Source: CAVQBJ01 sp963819075
GTDB taxonomy: Bacteria > Actinomycetota > Thermoleophilia > Solirubrobacterales > Solirubrobacteraceae
Length of the DNA stretch: 64,000 nt
Direction: 5' to 3'
Assembly: GCA_963819075.1 (NCBI GenBank)
Contig: CAWFUP010000002.1
Span: 310,001-374,000 of the forward strand
The notes under the pieces are model-generated. The model saw only the letters and a list, made by a program, of their open reading frames with translations. It ran no database searches and was not told the origin of the DNA. Both the position numbers and the translations under genes were made by a program. This document shows, one piece after another, positions 27,726-36,068 of this stretch (the stretch's first letter is position 1; each line of letters begins with the position of its first letter).

Positions 27726-29260
27726 GTAGCCGTTCAGTCGTCTGGGCTTTCCATAACGAGGTGCCGTCGGCGGGGCGGCGAATCTGGTTGGTGTGCAGCG
27801 GTCTGAGGCTGAGGCGATTTATGACTTGGGGCGTGAGGCGTGCGTTGAGTTCTTGATGGGGTTGGAGCGGCGGTTGCGCGCGGTCGAGCAGAAGACGGCC
27901 GCGAGTTCGCGTAACAGTTCCTTGGCGCCCTCGACGGACGCGCCGAAGACGCGTCAGCAGCGTCGAGCGGAGGCGCGGGAGAAGGCCAAGGAGCTGCTCA
28001 AGAAGGACGGGAAGAAGCGTGAGGCTGGCGGTCAGCCCGGTCACCCGGGCGCGGGGCGGGAGCTGCTGGGTGAGGATCAGGTGAGTGAGATCGTTGATCA
28101 TTATCCGGAGGAGTGCTCGGGGTGCGGGCGGGAGTTCACCGATGCTGAGAAGGTCCCGCGTCACGGGCCGGGACGCCACCAGGTTGCCGAGCTGCCACCA
28201 ACCACGGTCGTGTACACCGAGCATCGCACCCACCGGCTGCGGTGCCGCGGATGCCGCAAGCGGACTCGAGCGACGCTCGGGGTCGTGGGCGAGTCCGCGT
28301 TTGGTCCGGCGTTGCAGGCTGCGGTCGTGGCGTTGACGGCCCGTAACCGGATCTCGCGGCGGGACATGAGCGAGCTGCTCTTCGAGCTGTTCGGGGTTCG
28401 GGTCTCGGTCGGCGCGATCGATGCGATCTGCCAGCGCACCAGCGGGCTGCTCGCCGGTCCGCACGAGCGCCTGACGAGCGAGGTGCTGGGCTCCGGCGCG
28501 ATCAACGTCGACGAGACCGGCTGGTACCTGGCCGGCGAGAACCGCACGATGTGGACCGCCGCGACCGAGCACGCCGCGATCTTCCAGATCGCCGAGGACC
28601 GCCACCGCGACCGGCTGCAAGAGCTGCTCGGCCCCGACTTTGCGGGGATCGTGACCTCGGATCGCTGGTGGGCATACGATCTGCTGGACCCTGAGCAACG
28701 ACAAGCCTGTTGGTCACACCTGCAGCGCGATTTCCGGTTCCACAGCGAAGGCCTGGCCGCCCAGAAGGAGTTCGGAGAAGGCGGCCTTCAGCTCACCCGC
28801 CGACTGTTTGATGTTTGGCACGCGTTCGGCGAGCATCACGACCGCGACCGGCTCGCCGCCGAGATGACACCCATCCAGAACGAGCTGCGCAAGCTACTCG
28901 AGCATGCCACCAACGGCAGCAAACGCCACCGCCTGTTCCGCCGGTTCGCGAACAACCTCCTGAAGCTCTGGCCCGCGCTCTGGACCTTCATCACGATCCC
29001 GGGCATCACCCCAACCAACAACGCCGCGGAACGATCGCTCCGCGGACCGGTCATCCACCGCAAACTGTCCCACGGCAACCAATCCGATGACGGCGAACGG
29101 TTCACCGAACGCTCCCTCTCCGCATCGGTCACCTGCCGCCTCCAACACCGCTCCCTACTCGCCTACCTGCGCGACCTGCTCACCACCAACCAAACCGGCG
29201 GTGCCCTCCCCGCTCTCCTCTGACCCCGCAGCCCCACAGCCCAAACGACTGAACGGCTAC
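27726..29260 (+). mobile_element. second IS66-family element, single gene
   Basis: 1,535 bp. Inverted repeats of 23 bp (27726-27748 and 29238-29260) differ at one position; both begin GTAGCCGTTCAGTCGT. The 8-bp target duplication ATCTTTCG is exact (27718-27725 and 29261-29268). It carries only the transposase gene, like the TnpC-only IS66 subgroup. It differs clearly from the 14036-16385 element in length, terminal repeats and protein, so the two arrived independently. Confidence 0.95.
27793..29223 (+). CDS. IS66-family transposase
   Basis: A 476-aa transposase starting at GTG 27793 or nearby. It has an N-terminal helical region (LMGLERRLRAVEQKTAASSR), SLAPSTDAPK, a basic hinge (KKDGKKREAGGQPGHPG), zinc-binding CSGCGR and CRGCRK pairs, the catalytic INVDETGWYL and VTSDRWWAYDLL, and NNAAERSLRGPVIHRKLSHG holding the last acidic residue. 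It is the only gene of its element and the frame is intact. Confidence 0.93.
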   Translation: MQRSEAEAIYDLGREACVEFLMGLERRLRAVEQKTAASSRNSSLAPSTDAPKTRQQRRAEAREKAKELLKKDGKKREAGGQPGHPGAGRELLGEDQVSEIVDHYPEECSGCGREFTDAEKVPRHGPGRHQVAELPPTTVVYTEHRTHRLRCRGCRKRTRATLGVVGESAFGPALQAAVVALTARNRISRRDMSELLFELFGVRVSVGAIDAICQRTSGLLAGPHERLTSEVLGSGAINVDETGWYLAGENRTMWTAATEHAAIFQIAEDRHRDRLQELLGPDFAGIVTSDRWWAYDLLDPEQRQACWSHLQRDFRFHSEGLAAQKEFGEGGLQLTRRLFDVWHAFGEHHDRDRLAAEMTPIQNELRKLLEHATNGSKRHRLFRRFANNLLKLWPALWTFITIPGITPTNNAAERSLRGPVIHRKLSHGNQSDDGERFTERSLSASVTCRLQHRSLLAYLRDLLTTNQTGGALPALL

Positions 29261-29624
29261 ATCTTTCGAGGCGGTCTGGTTGTCGCGGACAGGCCGACCT
29301 CTTCTTCCGAAGGGAAGAGGCTCGCGGCCGTTGCCCGCAGGGCAAGACGGGATTGTGCCTGCTCACAGGCTTGAGCTTGGCGCGCGACCGAGCGCGGGCG
29401 GGGATTGGACGTGTCCCGGATCTCGGGGCTGCGGGGGTTGCCGGGGGCCCGGTAGCGCAGCTATCTTGGATGGCGAGCCCGGCTCGACCGAATGGATCGG
29501 GCGCCGGCGGGTGTCGTGGAGTCGAATGGGTCGACGCTTGAGGACGAGATCGCGCTCGGGCGTCTTCGCGGCACCGCGTGCAGTGCTGGCCTCGGCTGGC
29601 CGGGCGCGCTACCGTGATCTGGTC
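29261..29624. other. intergenic region after the second IS66
   Basis: No complete gene is recognised. At 29425-29477 there is a stretch resembling 13052-13100, just ahead of the Rhs start, and it too ends in GGATGGCGAG; the frame from that ATG stops after about 23 codons. It may be the remnant of a related leader. The hairpin-like TCTTCTTCCGAAGGGAAGAG near 29300-29320 could be a terminator. Confidence 0.4.
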
Positions 29625-29873
29625 ATGACCGCGAAAGAGAAGCTGCGCGCAACCGTCGAAACGCTCTCAGAGACAGAGGCCGCCGACGCCCTGGACTACA
29701 TCGCCAGCCGCCACCCGGCCCAGCGCGACGCGCTGGGCGAGCTGCTGCAGAACGCCGCCGCGGATGATGAGCCCACTAGCCCCGAGGAAGAGGAAGGGCT
29801 GCGCGAGGCGCGCGAGCAGGTTGCGCGCGGCGAGGTGATCCCCGCCGAGCAGATCCGGCGCGAGTTCGCTTGA
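29625..29873 (+). CDS. antitoxin of a RelBE/ParDE-like pair
   Basis: An 82-aa acidic helical protein from ATG 29625. MTAKEKLRATVETLSETEAA followed by DALDYIASRHP is an N-terminal pattern seen in small antitoxins, and the C-terminus (EEEEGLREAREQVARGEVIP) is the usual acidic toxin-binding tail. Its stop overlaps the TTG start of the toxin gene by 4 bp. Neutralisation of the toxin and autoregulation are expected from the family. The exact antitoxin class is not certain. Confidence 0.75.
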   Translation: MTAKEKLRATVETLSETEAADALDYIASRHPAQRDALGELLQNAAADDEPTSPEEEEGLREAREQVARGEVIPAEQIRREFA

Positions 29874-30136
29874 GCGCCCCGGGCGACGGCTGGGCCTTTA
29901 CCGGCCGCGCCAAGCGAGACTTTCAGCGTCTGGACCGGCCCGTGCAGCGACGCATCATCGACGGACTGGATCGCCTGACCGGCGACCCGCCCGCAGGCGA
30001 CGTCGTCAAGCTCACCGGCAGCCAGGATGAGTGGCGCCTGCGCATCGGCGACTGGCGCGTTCGCTTCCACCGCGACAGCACCGGCCTCATCCACGTCCTG
30101 CGCGTCCTGCCTCGCGGTCGCGCCTACCGCGACTGA
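29870..30136 (+). CDS. RelE/ParE-family toxin
   Basis: An 88-aa protein with a typical RelE/ParE fold pattern: WAFTGRAKRDFQRLDRPVQR, ...VVKLTGSQDEWRLRIGDWRV, then RFHRDSTGLIHVLRVLPRGR. The basic residues near the C-terminus (R and R-x-x-Y) are those used by RelE-type mRNA interferases. It starts at TTG 29870, overlapping the antitoxin stop (TTGA). The module lies just beyond the att-bounded island and may stabilise a neighbouring element. Toxicity is inferred. Confidence 0.85.
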   Translation: MSAPGDGWAFTGRAKRDFQRLDRPVQRRIIDGLDRLTGDPPAGDVVKLTGSQDEWRLRIGDWRVRFHRDSTGLIHVLRVLPRGRAYRD

Positions 30137-30616
30137 CACCCCAGCCGGGCTGTCGCCGCCGGGTGAGATGATCCCCGCGATGCCTGCCACCCAGGTCCAG
30201 GCCACGGACACATCAGCAGCCTCGCGCAATTGACTGCAGGTCCTCGTACGCGCGTTGCGCGTGCCCCGGCGGGTGCTGGTGCGCACCGGGCATTCCTACC
30301 TGGCTCCGGCGCGGTGAGCGCTCGCGAGCACCCGCCGCTGCTGGCCGCGGCACCGGTCGCGCTCTGGGCGCAGGCGATGACAGGTCTCATTGAACGACTT
30401 CCGGCGGCGGACCTCGACGAGCTCATCGGCGAGTAGTCGTAACCGACGACGCGCGGGGCTGCGGGTTCAAGACCGGTTCGTTGTCCGGCATCTAACGCGC
30501 GCCGGTCGGCGGCGGTATGCCCAGCTGTTTGCAGAGCTTGCGGGCGAGGGCCATGCGATCTCGCGATGGCGCGGGACCGCCCGTTGAGTGCCAGGTTGGT
30601 GAGCGCCGCCGGGCGC
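30137..30616. other. gene-poor region with decayed frames
   Basis: 480 bases without a recognised gene. Short plus-strand frames such as the one from GTG 30315 to 30436 (40 codons, ending LIERLPAADLDELIGE) have coding-like composition but no start signal or known family. It is probably a remnant zone at the junction of accessory and chromosomal DNA. Confidence 0.4.
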
Positions 30617-31657
30617 TCAGTGTGTGAGGTCGGGTGCCAGCGCGGTGACGGCGGCGGGGATGTTCGTGGGTTGGCCTCCACGCGCGGCGATCACCTCGAA
30701 CGTCTTCCCGCGGGCCTCGGGCATATACAGCAGCTGCGTGCAGAGTCCGGCGAGGTCGGCCCGTGAGATCTGGCCTTCTGCCGTATCGCCCTGTAACACC
30801 GCCAGCGGTTCACCGCCACCCCTGTCCGTGAGCCAGCCTGAACGGATGATGCAGTAGGGGATCCCCGATGCTCGAACGATCTCTTCGGCCTTAGCCTTCC
30901 ATCCCAGGCTCGTCGGCTCCACATCCTCGTAGTGCTCGGGTCGGCTGGCATAGATGGTGGAAATGAAGACGACCAGCTCGACATCCGCGCCAACGGCCTG
31001 CTCGATGAGGTTGCGCGTACCGTGGTAGTCGACTAGCTCGGCGCTGTTGGCCCGATCCGCGCCGCCGCAGGTGGCGATGATCACGACGCCGGCGCCGGCT
31101 ATCGGCTCCCTGAGGGTCTCAACTCGGCGAACGTCTGCTACGAACTGCGGTACCTCCGACGGAAGAACCTCGTTGCCCTTGGCGGAATCTCGCGCTAATG
31201 CGCGAACGGGGGTATGGCGTTCCAGCAGGTGATCGACGATCAGACGACCGGTCCGGCCGGTGGCCCCGACGACAAGCACGGGGCGTTCAGGCGTTCCGGG
31301 GCTCGCGAGGGCACGCGACCGCGCTCGCCCGGTGCGCCAACGGCCCGTATCGCCGAGCGTCTCCGCCGTCACCCTGCTTACGAGCACCTCGCCGCCGCTC
31401 GCCGCGGTACGCGTCAACTCGAACTCACCGAGCTTCTCGCGTACGTATTCAGCGGCAAGCTCGTCGGACACGTCAGCGGCCAGCTTGTCGTGGAAGATGC
31501 TCACGATCTCCACCGTGGCTTCGCCCGTGTCGAGCGCGAAGTACGCAACGAAGCCAGGCTCCTGGCTGATGGCTGGGACGAACTCCTCATTCACGCGGTG
31601 CATGAGCGCATCGATCGAACCCGCGCCCATCGTGTAGCGGCGTACACTCGCATGCAT
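30617..31657 (-). CDS. NAD(P)-binding SDR-like protein with ABM-like N-terminal domain
   Basis: A 346-aa two-part protein. Residues 1-100 (GSIDALMHRVNEEFVPAISQ, then GFVAYFALD) resemble the antibiotic-biosynthesis-monooxygenase type ferredoxin-like domain. Residues 125-346 are an atypical SDR/NmrA-like Rossmann domain with GATGRTGR (G-x-x-G-x-x-G), VVIIATCGGADR, and SGIPYCIIRSGWLTD, a segment usual in the a5 subfamily. The expected YxxxK catalytic pair is not clear, as in other atypical members. Purine-rich GAGGAGGAGG lies just before ATG 31657. Substrate is unknown; a stress or redox-sensor role is possible. Confidence 0.75.
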   Translation of the reverse strand: MHASVRRYTMGAGSIDALMHRVNEEFVPAISQEPGFVAYFALDTGEATVEIVSIFHDKLAADVSDELAAEYVREKLGEFELTRTAASGGEVLVSRVTAETLGDTGRWRTGRARSRALASPGTPERPVLVVGATGRTGRLIVDHLLERHTPVRALARDSAKGNEVLPSEVPQFVADVRRVETLREPIAGAGVVIIATCGGADRANSAELVDYHGTRNLIEQAVGADVELVVFISTIYASRPEHYEDVEPTSLGWKAKAEEIVRASGIPYCIIRSGWLTDRGGGEPLAVLQGDTAEGQISRADLAGLCTQLLYMPEARGKTFEVIAARGGQPTNIPAAVTALAPDLTH

Positions 31658-31920
31658 CGCCTCCTCCTCCTCTCTGGCTGTCGAGAAACGCTACTCCGGG
31701 TGCGAATGCGGCCAACCGACCAAACTACGGATCGTGAATCGGCGCACTCCCCGGCTTGTGCCCTGGACGAGCTCCCCGAAGCCGGGGCGAGACCATCGGA
31801 CCGCCGACGGGCTGATAGCGCGCCGCCAGTAGCCAGGGGAGGTGGTCTCGGCTTTCGCTGCGATGCGGGTGCCGCTAAGGCTGGCGCGCGGGAACCCACG
31901 CGGCGTGAGATCGTGCACGG

Positions 31921-32826
31921 ATGGATCTCGCCTCGCCCGCGTTTGAGCTGACACGGCTGCGTCTGGTCGATCGCTTCGGCTCAGAGGTGGCCGAGTGGTG
32001 GCGATCACTGCCGGGGGTGGTCGAGCGACTGGCCGGTGACTGGGGGCTACTAGTCGTGCAGTCACCGGTGGGCCGCGGGAATACGTCGCTCGTCTTGCGC
32101 TGCCGGCGGGCTGACGGTGACGCCGCCATTCTGAAGCTGTGTCCCGACCCGGGCGTCGTTGCCTCCGAGGCTTTGGCGCTGCAGGCGTGGCAGTCATCGC
32201 GGCGGGTCCCGGGGCTCTGGGAGAGCGACGCGGGGCTGGGGGCGTTGCTGCTGGAGGCCATCCCGGCGGAGGCGCCCGTCGCAGGGCTACCGGCGGAGGT
32301 CGATCTGCAGGACGTCGGCGACCTCATGACTGCGTTGCACGACGCCGACGTAGGTGCCGCCGGTCGCGTGGAGCCGCTGGTTGAGCGGGTGCAGTTCATC
32401 GCTGAGCTGTGGACGCGCCGTCACCGCGCCAGCGCGGCGGCGCGTAGCGTCGTGTCGGCGGAGTTGCTGCGGCGGGGCTGTTCAGTGGCGTGCGAGTTGG
32501 CACGTCGCGAGGGCGGCGTGTTGCTTCACGGCGATCTGCATCCGGGCAACGTCCTCTCGGCGGGTCCTGTGCGTGGCCTGGTCGCGATCGACCCTCGCCC
32601 ATGCCGGGGCGACGACGCGTTTGACGGCGTCGACTGGGTGTTCTGGCGCACAAGCGATGCGCGCGCCTGGAGAGCCCGAGCTCGAGAGCTGTCTGCGACT
32701 GCGGGGTGGGACGATGAGCGGCTTTGGCGGTGGTGCTCGGCCCTCGCGGCGGTGTTCGCCACGGCGGAGACGATCCGGCACGGCAGGACGAACCGAACCC
32801 AAGCTCTGCTGGACATCGCAGCGTGA
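31921..32826 (+). CDS. APH(6)/hydroxyurea-resistance-type kinase
   Basis: A 301-aa kinase of the aminoglycoside 6-phosphotransferase (APH_6_hur) family. VVQSPVGRGNTSLVLRC forms the nucleotide-binding loop, AAILKLCPD holds the ATP lysine, VLLHGDLHPGNVL is the catalytic loop (H-x-D-x-x-x-x-N), and VAIDPRPCRGD carries the metal-binding aspartate. Known members inactivate streptomycin or hydroxyurea by phosphorylation; chromosomal members of soil actinobacteria often have unknown natural substrates. All catalytic positions are present. No strong ribosome site is visible before ATG 31921. Confidence 0.85.
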   Translation: MDLASPAFELTRLRLVDRFGSEVAEWWRSLPGVVERLAGDWGLLVVQSPVGRGNTSLVLRCRRADGDAAILKLCPDPGVVASEALALQAWQSSRRVPGLWESDAGLGALLLEAIPAEAPVAGLPAEVDLQDVGDLMTALHDADVGAAGRVEPLVERVQFIAELWTRRHRASAAARSVVSAELLRRGCSVACELARREGGVLLHGDLHPGNVLSAGPVRGLVAIDPRPCRGDDAFDGVDWVFWRTSDARAWRARARELSATAGWDDERLWRWCSALAAVFATAETIRHGRTNRTQALLDIAA

Positions 32827-33185
32827 TCGGTCAGCCTCGTGGTGCCGGGCGGACCGATCGCTCCAGCGCCCCGCAGGAGGCGCAAGACCCGAGACCGGGG
32901 CTGCGTGTTGCGCCGCGCTATGACATACAGGTACACACGGTTCGGCTTCGGGAGGATGGTTCCAATGGTTCGGTCCCTGACGCGGCGGTTTGTCCCTCTC
33001 TATGGCAGCCAGTCTCTGCGCATTACGGTGGCCTGGAGAAAGGGGCGCATTTGGCGATTCAAGTTCGAGTATGCGAGGCCGCACTTGCTCCGGCGCTTGA
33101 TCGACGCCGTGAAATAGCAAGTCACGGCTACGGTGATCCGCTCTGATTGCCCGCCCTGTCGGGCGGAGGACCGATCGACAGCCGG
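32827..33185. other. intergenic region with one doubtful small frame
   Basis: About 360 bases. The only candidate gene is the 65-codon frame at 32920-33117, annotated separately. Otherwise nothing is recognised. Confidence 0.4.
32920..33117 (+). CDS. doubtful small basic protein (65 aa)
   Basis: A frame from ATG 32920 encodes a very basic product (RFGFGRMVPMVRSLTRRF, then ITVAWRKGRIWRFKFEY). In-frame ATGs at later positions are possible. No family is recognised and codon use is not decisive. It may be a chance frame. Confidence 0.25.
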   Translation: MTYRYTRFGFGRMVPMVRSLTRRFVPLYGSQSLRITVAWRKGRIWRFKFEYARPHLLRRLIDAVK

Positions 33186-34826
33186 CTACGCGATCCCGAG
33201 CACTCGGCAGAGGTAGAGCAGCGCCGCGACGGCGGGCGGTCGGGCTCGCGACCCGAACGACGCCGAGCTGATGGCAAAGCCGCCGTCGTGCACAACCGAG
33301 GCCTGGAGCTGCGCGGGCGTCGGACCGCGCACGACCTGAACGGTGGCCATCATCCCGTTGTCCTCGTGGAACGTGACGTGGCAGTGGAACACGAACTTGC
33401 CGGTGAAGTCCGTCGGATGCATCAGGATCACGGTGCGAGACCCCGGCGCTAGAGCGACGTTGTCCTGATAGTCGACATACGGCACCCGCTTGCCGTTGAC
33501 GCTGACGACCTGGAAGGCGTTGATGTGGATGTGGAAGGTATGCCACTCGGTATTCGTGTTGACGAGCGTCCACTGCTCGACCGAGCCCAGCTTCATCGTC
33601 ACGTCGGTGCGGTTGGGGTCGAACGTCATGCCGTTGAGCAGGAAAGTCGTGTTATTCCCCGTCGTCATCTCGCTGAAGATGATCGTGCGCCGGCGGTCGA
33701 TGTGCTTGGTGCGCAGATCGAGGGGGTGGCTGAGCACCGTGCGCGGCGAGAAGTGCACGTGTTCGGGTCGTCCGGCCGAACGCAACGTGATCACGGTCTG
33801 GTCAGGCACCGGTCCACCATTCGCGGCCGTGTTGCCGCCCGGGAACTGGGCAAAGGGCGCCGCCTTGACCGCGTAGGTGCCAGGTGGGCCGCCGCGCACG
33901 AGCACCTCGCGCCGCGAGCCCGGACCGATGAGCAGAGTACGCGCCATGAGCGGCCGCTCAAGGGTGTGGGCGTCCTCGGCCAGGATCTCGAAACGCTGCT
34001 GATCGGGGAGCCGCAACACGATGATGCGGTCGGCCGAGTTGTTGAAGATGCGCCAGCGCTGAAGTTGCCCTGGGCGGATCTTGGCCGTCGGGTTGAGCAC
34101 GCCGTTGACGTACAGCGGCGAGTCGGGGTCGGATTCCTGCGCCGCGGGGACAATCTTGCCGTTGCGCACCTCGCTGTTGGCGATGACGATCCAGCGCTGC
34201 GGGATGTGGCGCAGCGCCGGAAGGGTGTCGAGTCCGCCCTCCTGGACGATGGCCCCCATCAGCCCGCCAAAGATCTGGCCCTCGACGTACATGTGCACGT
34301 GCGGGTGGTACCAGTAGGCGCCGGCGGACATGTCCTGCGGGATGTTGTACTCGTAGGTGAAGCGCTGGCCCGGGTTGAGCCTCAGGAAGATGTTGTCGCT
34401 GTGGCCGTTCGGCGAGACGTGGAAGCCGTGGGTGTGCAGGTTCGTCGGCTGGTTCAGCGCGTTGGTGAAATGGATGACCAGCCGGTCGCCGGCACAGATC
34501 ACCAGCGTCGGCCCGGGCACGCTGCCGTCGTAGTTCATGGCCAGGACGCGGCGATGGTTGAACTCCACCGGCCCGTAGGAGGCCCGCAGCTGCGTGTCGA
34601 GCAGCCCGTTTCGGCTGTAGCGCACGGGCGGCTCAGGAAAGCCGTCGTGAAGAATCGGCGGGGTGTTGCGATGACAGTCGGACCGGTGCGTCTGCGCCCC
34701 GCGGGCGGTGGAGGCATGGGCGGCGGTCGCCGTCGAGCCGCCGCCAATAGCCGCCGCCATGGCCACCAGCGCGACGCCGACGAGGACGGCCAAGACGGCG
34801 CGAGGCCTGGCCCGTGGGGCACTCAT
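33186..34826 (-). CDS. secreted multicopper oxidase (laccase-like)
   Basis: A 546-aa protein. ATG 34826 is chosen because it gives a signal peptide (AVLAVLVGVALVAMAAAIGG). All four copper-ligand motifs are present: HTHGFHV, WYHPHVH, WHTFHIHINAF and FHCHVTFHEDNGMM. The final one carries the HCH-x(3)-H-x(4)-M set for the type 1 and trinuclear sites. Three cupredoxin domains are implied by the spacing. Such enzymes oxidise phenols, metals or bilirubin with O2 outside the cell; substrate is not predictable. It has no co-directional neighbour nearby, so it is probably monocistronic. Confidence 0.9.
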   Translation of the reverse strand: MSAPRARPRAVLAVLVGVALVAMAAAIGGGSTATAAHASTARGAQTHRSDCHRNTPPILHDGFPEPPVRYSRNGLLDTQLRASYGPVEFNHRRVLAMNYDGSVPGPTLVICAGDRLVIHFTNALNQPTNLHTHGFHVSPNGHSDNIFLRLNPGQRFTYEYNIPQDMSAGAYWYHPHVHMYVEGQIFGGLMGAIVQEGGLDTLPALRHIPQRWIVIANSEVRNGKIVPAAQESDPDSPLYVNGVLNPTAKIRPGQLQRWRIFNNSADRIIVLRLPDQQRFEILAEDAHTLERPLMARTLLIGPGSRREVLVRGGPPGTYAVKAAPFAQFPGGNTAANGGPVPDQTVITLRSAGRPEHVHFSPRTVLSHPLDLRTKHIDRRRTIIFSEMTTGNNTTFLLNGMTFDPNRTDVTMKLGSVEQWTLVNTNTEWHTFHIHINAFQVVSVNGKRVPYVDYQDNVALAPGSRTVILMHPTDFTGKFVFHCHVTFHEDNGMMATVQVVRGPTPAQLQASVVHDGGFAISSASFGSRARPPAVAALLYLCRVLGIA

Positions 34827-35104
34827 GCGGCGCGCCGGCTCAGCAGAGCACGGTCGTCTGGCGAGGGTCCGCGTTGCCGGCCAACTCCGCCCCGAGCCTG
34901 GTCTGTGCGTGATTGATCGTACATCGCAGCACTTCCTGTTTCGTCGCCGTGACTCGGCCCCCTGCCACGTGGACCGAGGAACCCGCCTCTCATCGGCCGA
35001 ACTGAGCCGGGCCTTGAGTCGCGAAGCCGGCACGACCTCGATGCGAGCTACGTGGCGATCCGGGCCAGGTCGGAGCGCCGCTCGTCCAGCGGCGGGGCGT
35101 CAGC
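34827..35104. other. intergenic region upstream of the multicopper oxidase
   Basis: No gene is seen. A slightly AT-richer stretch at 34908-34940 (GTGATTGATCGTACATCGC on the plus strand) may carry the oxidase promoter. Confidence 0.35.
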
Positions 35105-35390
35105 CGGCCCAGTCTGACATGCCAGAGCGGCCAAGCCGCGACGAGACCCGCGTTGCGCGGCGCCTGACGACTTGCGCCGATGCGCAGCGGCGGCTGTTCG
35201 ATGAACCGCCACGAGGCGACCGAGGCCACGAGCGTCGCGGGAAGCGCGACCGCGCGCTCCACGAATGAGTGCAGGCCGTGTCGGGTGAGCAGGACGATGA
35301 TCGGGAAATGCCACAGATAGAAGCCATAGGAGCGCTCGCCGAGCCAGACGGCCGCCCGGTGTGAGAATAAGCGTGACAGCCCCTGTCGCG
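35105..35390 (-). pseudogene. remnant of an OafA/YrhL-type acyltransferase
   Basis: The minus strand encodes HRAAVWLGERSYGFYLWHFP, then IIVLLTRHGLHSFVERAVAL and ATLVASVASWRFIEQPPLRI. This is the characteristic C-terminal end of acyltransferase family 3 membrane proteins (SYGxYLWHxP ... E.P.R). The preceding eight or more transmembrane helices and the catalytic histidine region are absent, and the reading frame upstream is unrelated. It is a short fragment left by a deletion or transfer event. Confidence 0.7.
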
Positions 35391-35607
35391 ATGCACGGCA
35401 AGGTGAGCGACCACCGGCCAGCACAGGAGCGTTCCGGCTGGGAACGCCCAGACTGCGCAGACGCGGCTCAGGCGAAGTGAACCGGGGTGTTGCGGGCACG
35501 CTACGCATGACACGTTCAACGGGGCCGTCGAGCGTGAGTTGCGATTCAGCTCGCCGGAGCACCAGCGTCGACGACCGCCCCGGGCAGACCGTGAGAGACT
35601 CGCCGGG

Positions 35608-35955
35608 ATGAACGCCCTGCTCGCGCAATGGCGTGACCCGGTCTTCAACGACCGCCACGGACGGGTCCCTGCTGCGCTCGCATCGAGGTTGACCGAAATG
35701 GCCGATGAGATCACCGGCCAGATCTACTACGAGCGGATGCACGTCCTGCTCGCGGTCGCCGACGTCGCCCAGAACGCCAACCCGGCGGCGTTTCGGCTCA
35801 ACGAACCACCGTCGGCCGCCGAGAAGCACTTCGGCGGCGTGCTCGGCCAAGCCCTCCACCAGGGATGCGACCTCGCCGATATCGCCCTCGCCGCCCAACT
35901 TCCACCAGAACCAGTCGTCGCGATCGGCAAGCGCACGATCCGGCGCACCAACTAG
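35608..35955 (+). CDS. hypothetical protein (115 aa)
   Basis: A frame from ATG 35608 with strong coding-type codon use (nearly all third positions G or C). It encodes MNALLAQWRDPVFNDRHG, a helical centre (LTEMADEITGQIYYERMHVL) and GVLGQALHQGCDLADIALAA near the C-terminus. It is probably soluble. I do not know the family. It stands alone between the acyltransferase remnant and the ArsR operon; an in-frame ATG at 35539 would extend it without added conservation signals. Confidence 0.5.
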   Translation: MNALLAQWRDPVFNDRHGRVPAALASRLTEMADEITGQIYYERMHVLLAVADVAQNANPAAFRLNEPPSAAEKHFGGVLGQALHQGCDLADIALAAQLPPEPVVAIGKRTIRRTN

Positions 35956-36044
35956 CTCGAGCACCTCTAGCTACCAGCGTCGCGAGTGCCGCGCGACCAG
36001 CAACTCGCTCCGCTGCGCTCGTGCGTCGTGCCCGCACACGTGCA

Positions 36045-36068
36045 ATACTTAAGTGGATGCTTCAGTAT
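36045..36068. promoter_or_regulatory. operator palindrome over the ArsR start codon
   Basis: ATACTTAAG (36045-36053) and CTTCAGTAT (36060-36068) form an inverted repeat with 8 of 9 bases matching and a 6-base spacer that contains the ATG at 36057. The site is AT-rich in GC-rich DNA. Binding here would block translation start or transcription of its own operon, a common arrangement for small ArsR regulators. Inferred from sequence symmetry. Confidence 0.5.

Noticed and set aside
31214..31951. 245-codon plus-strand frame overlapping the SDR-like gene
   Set aside because: Antisense to the Rossmann domain; low-complexity composition.
33525..34916. 463-codon plus-strand frame
   Set aside because: Antisense to the multicopper oxidase, whose copper motifs are unmistakable.
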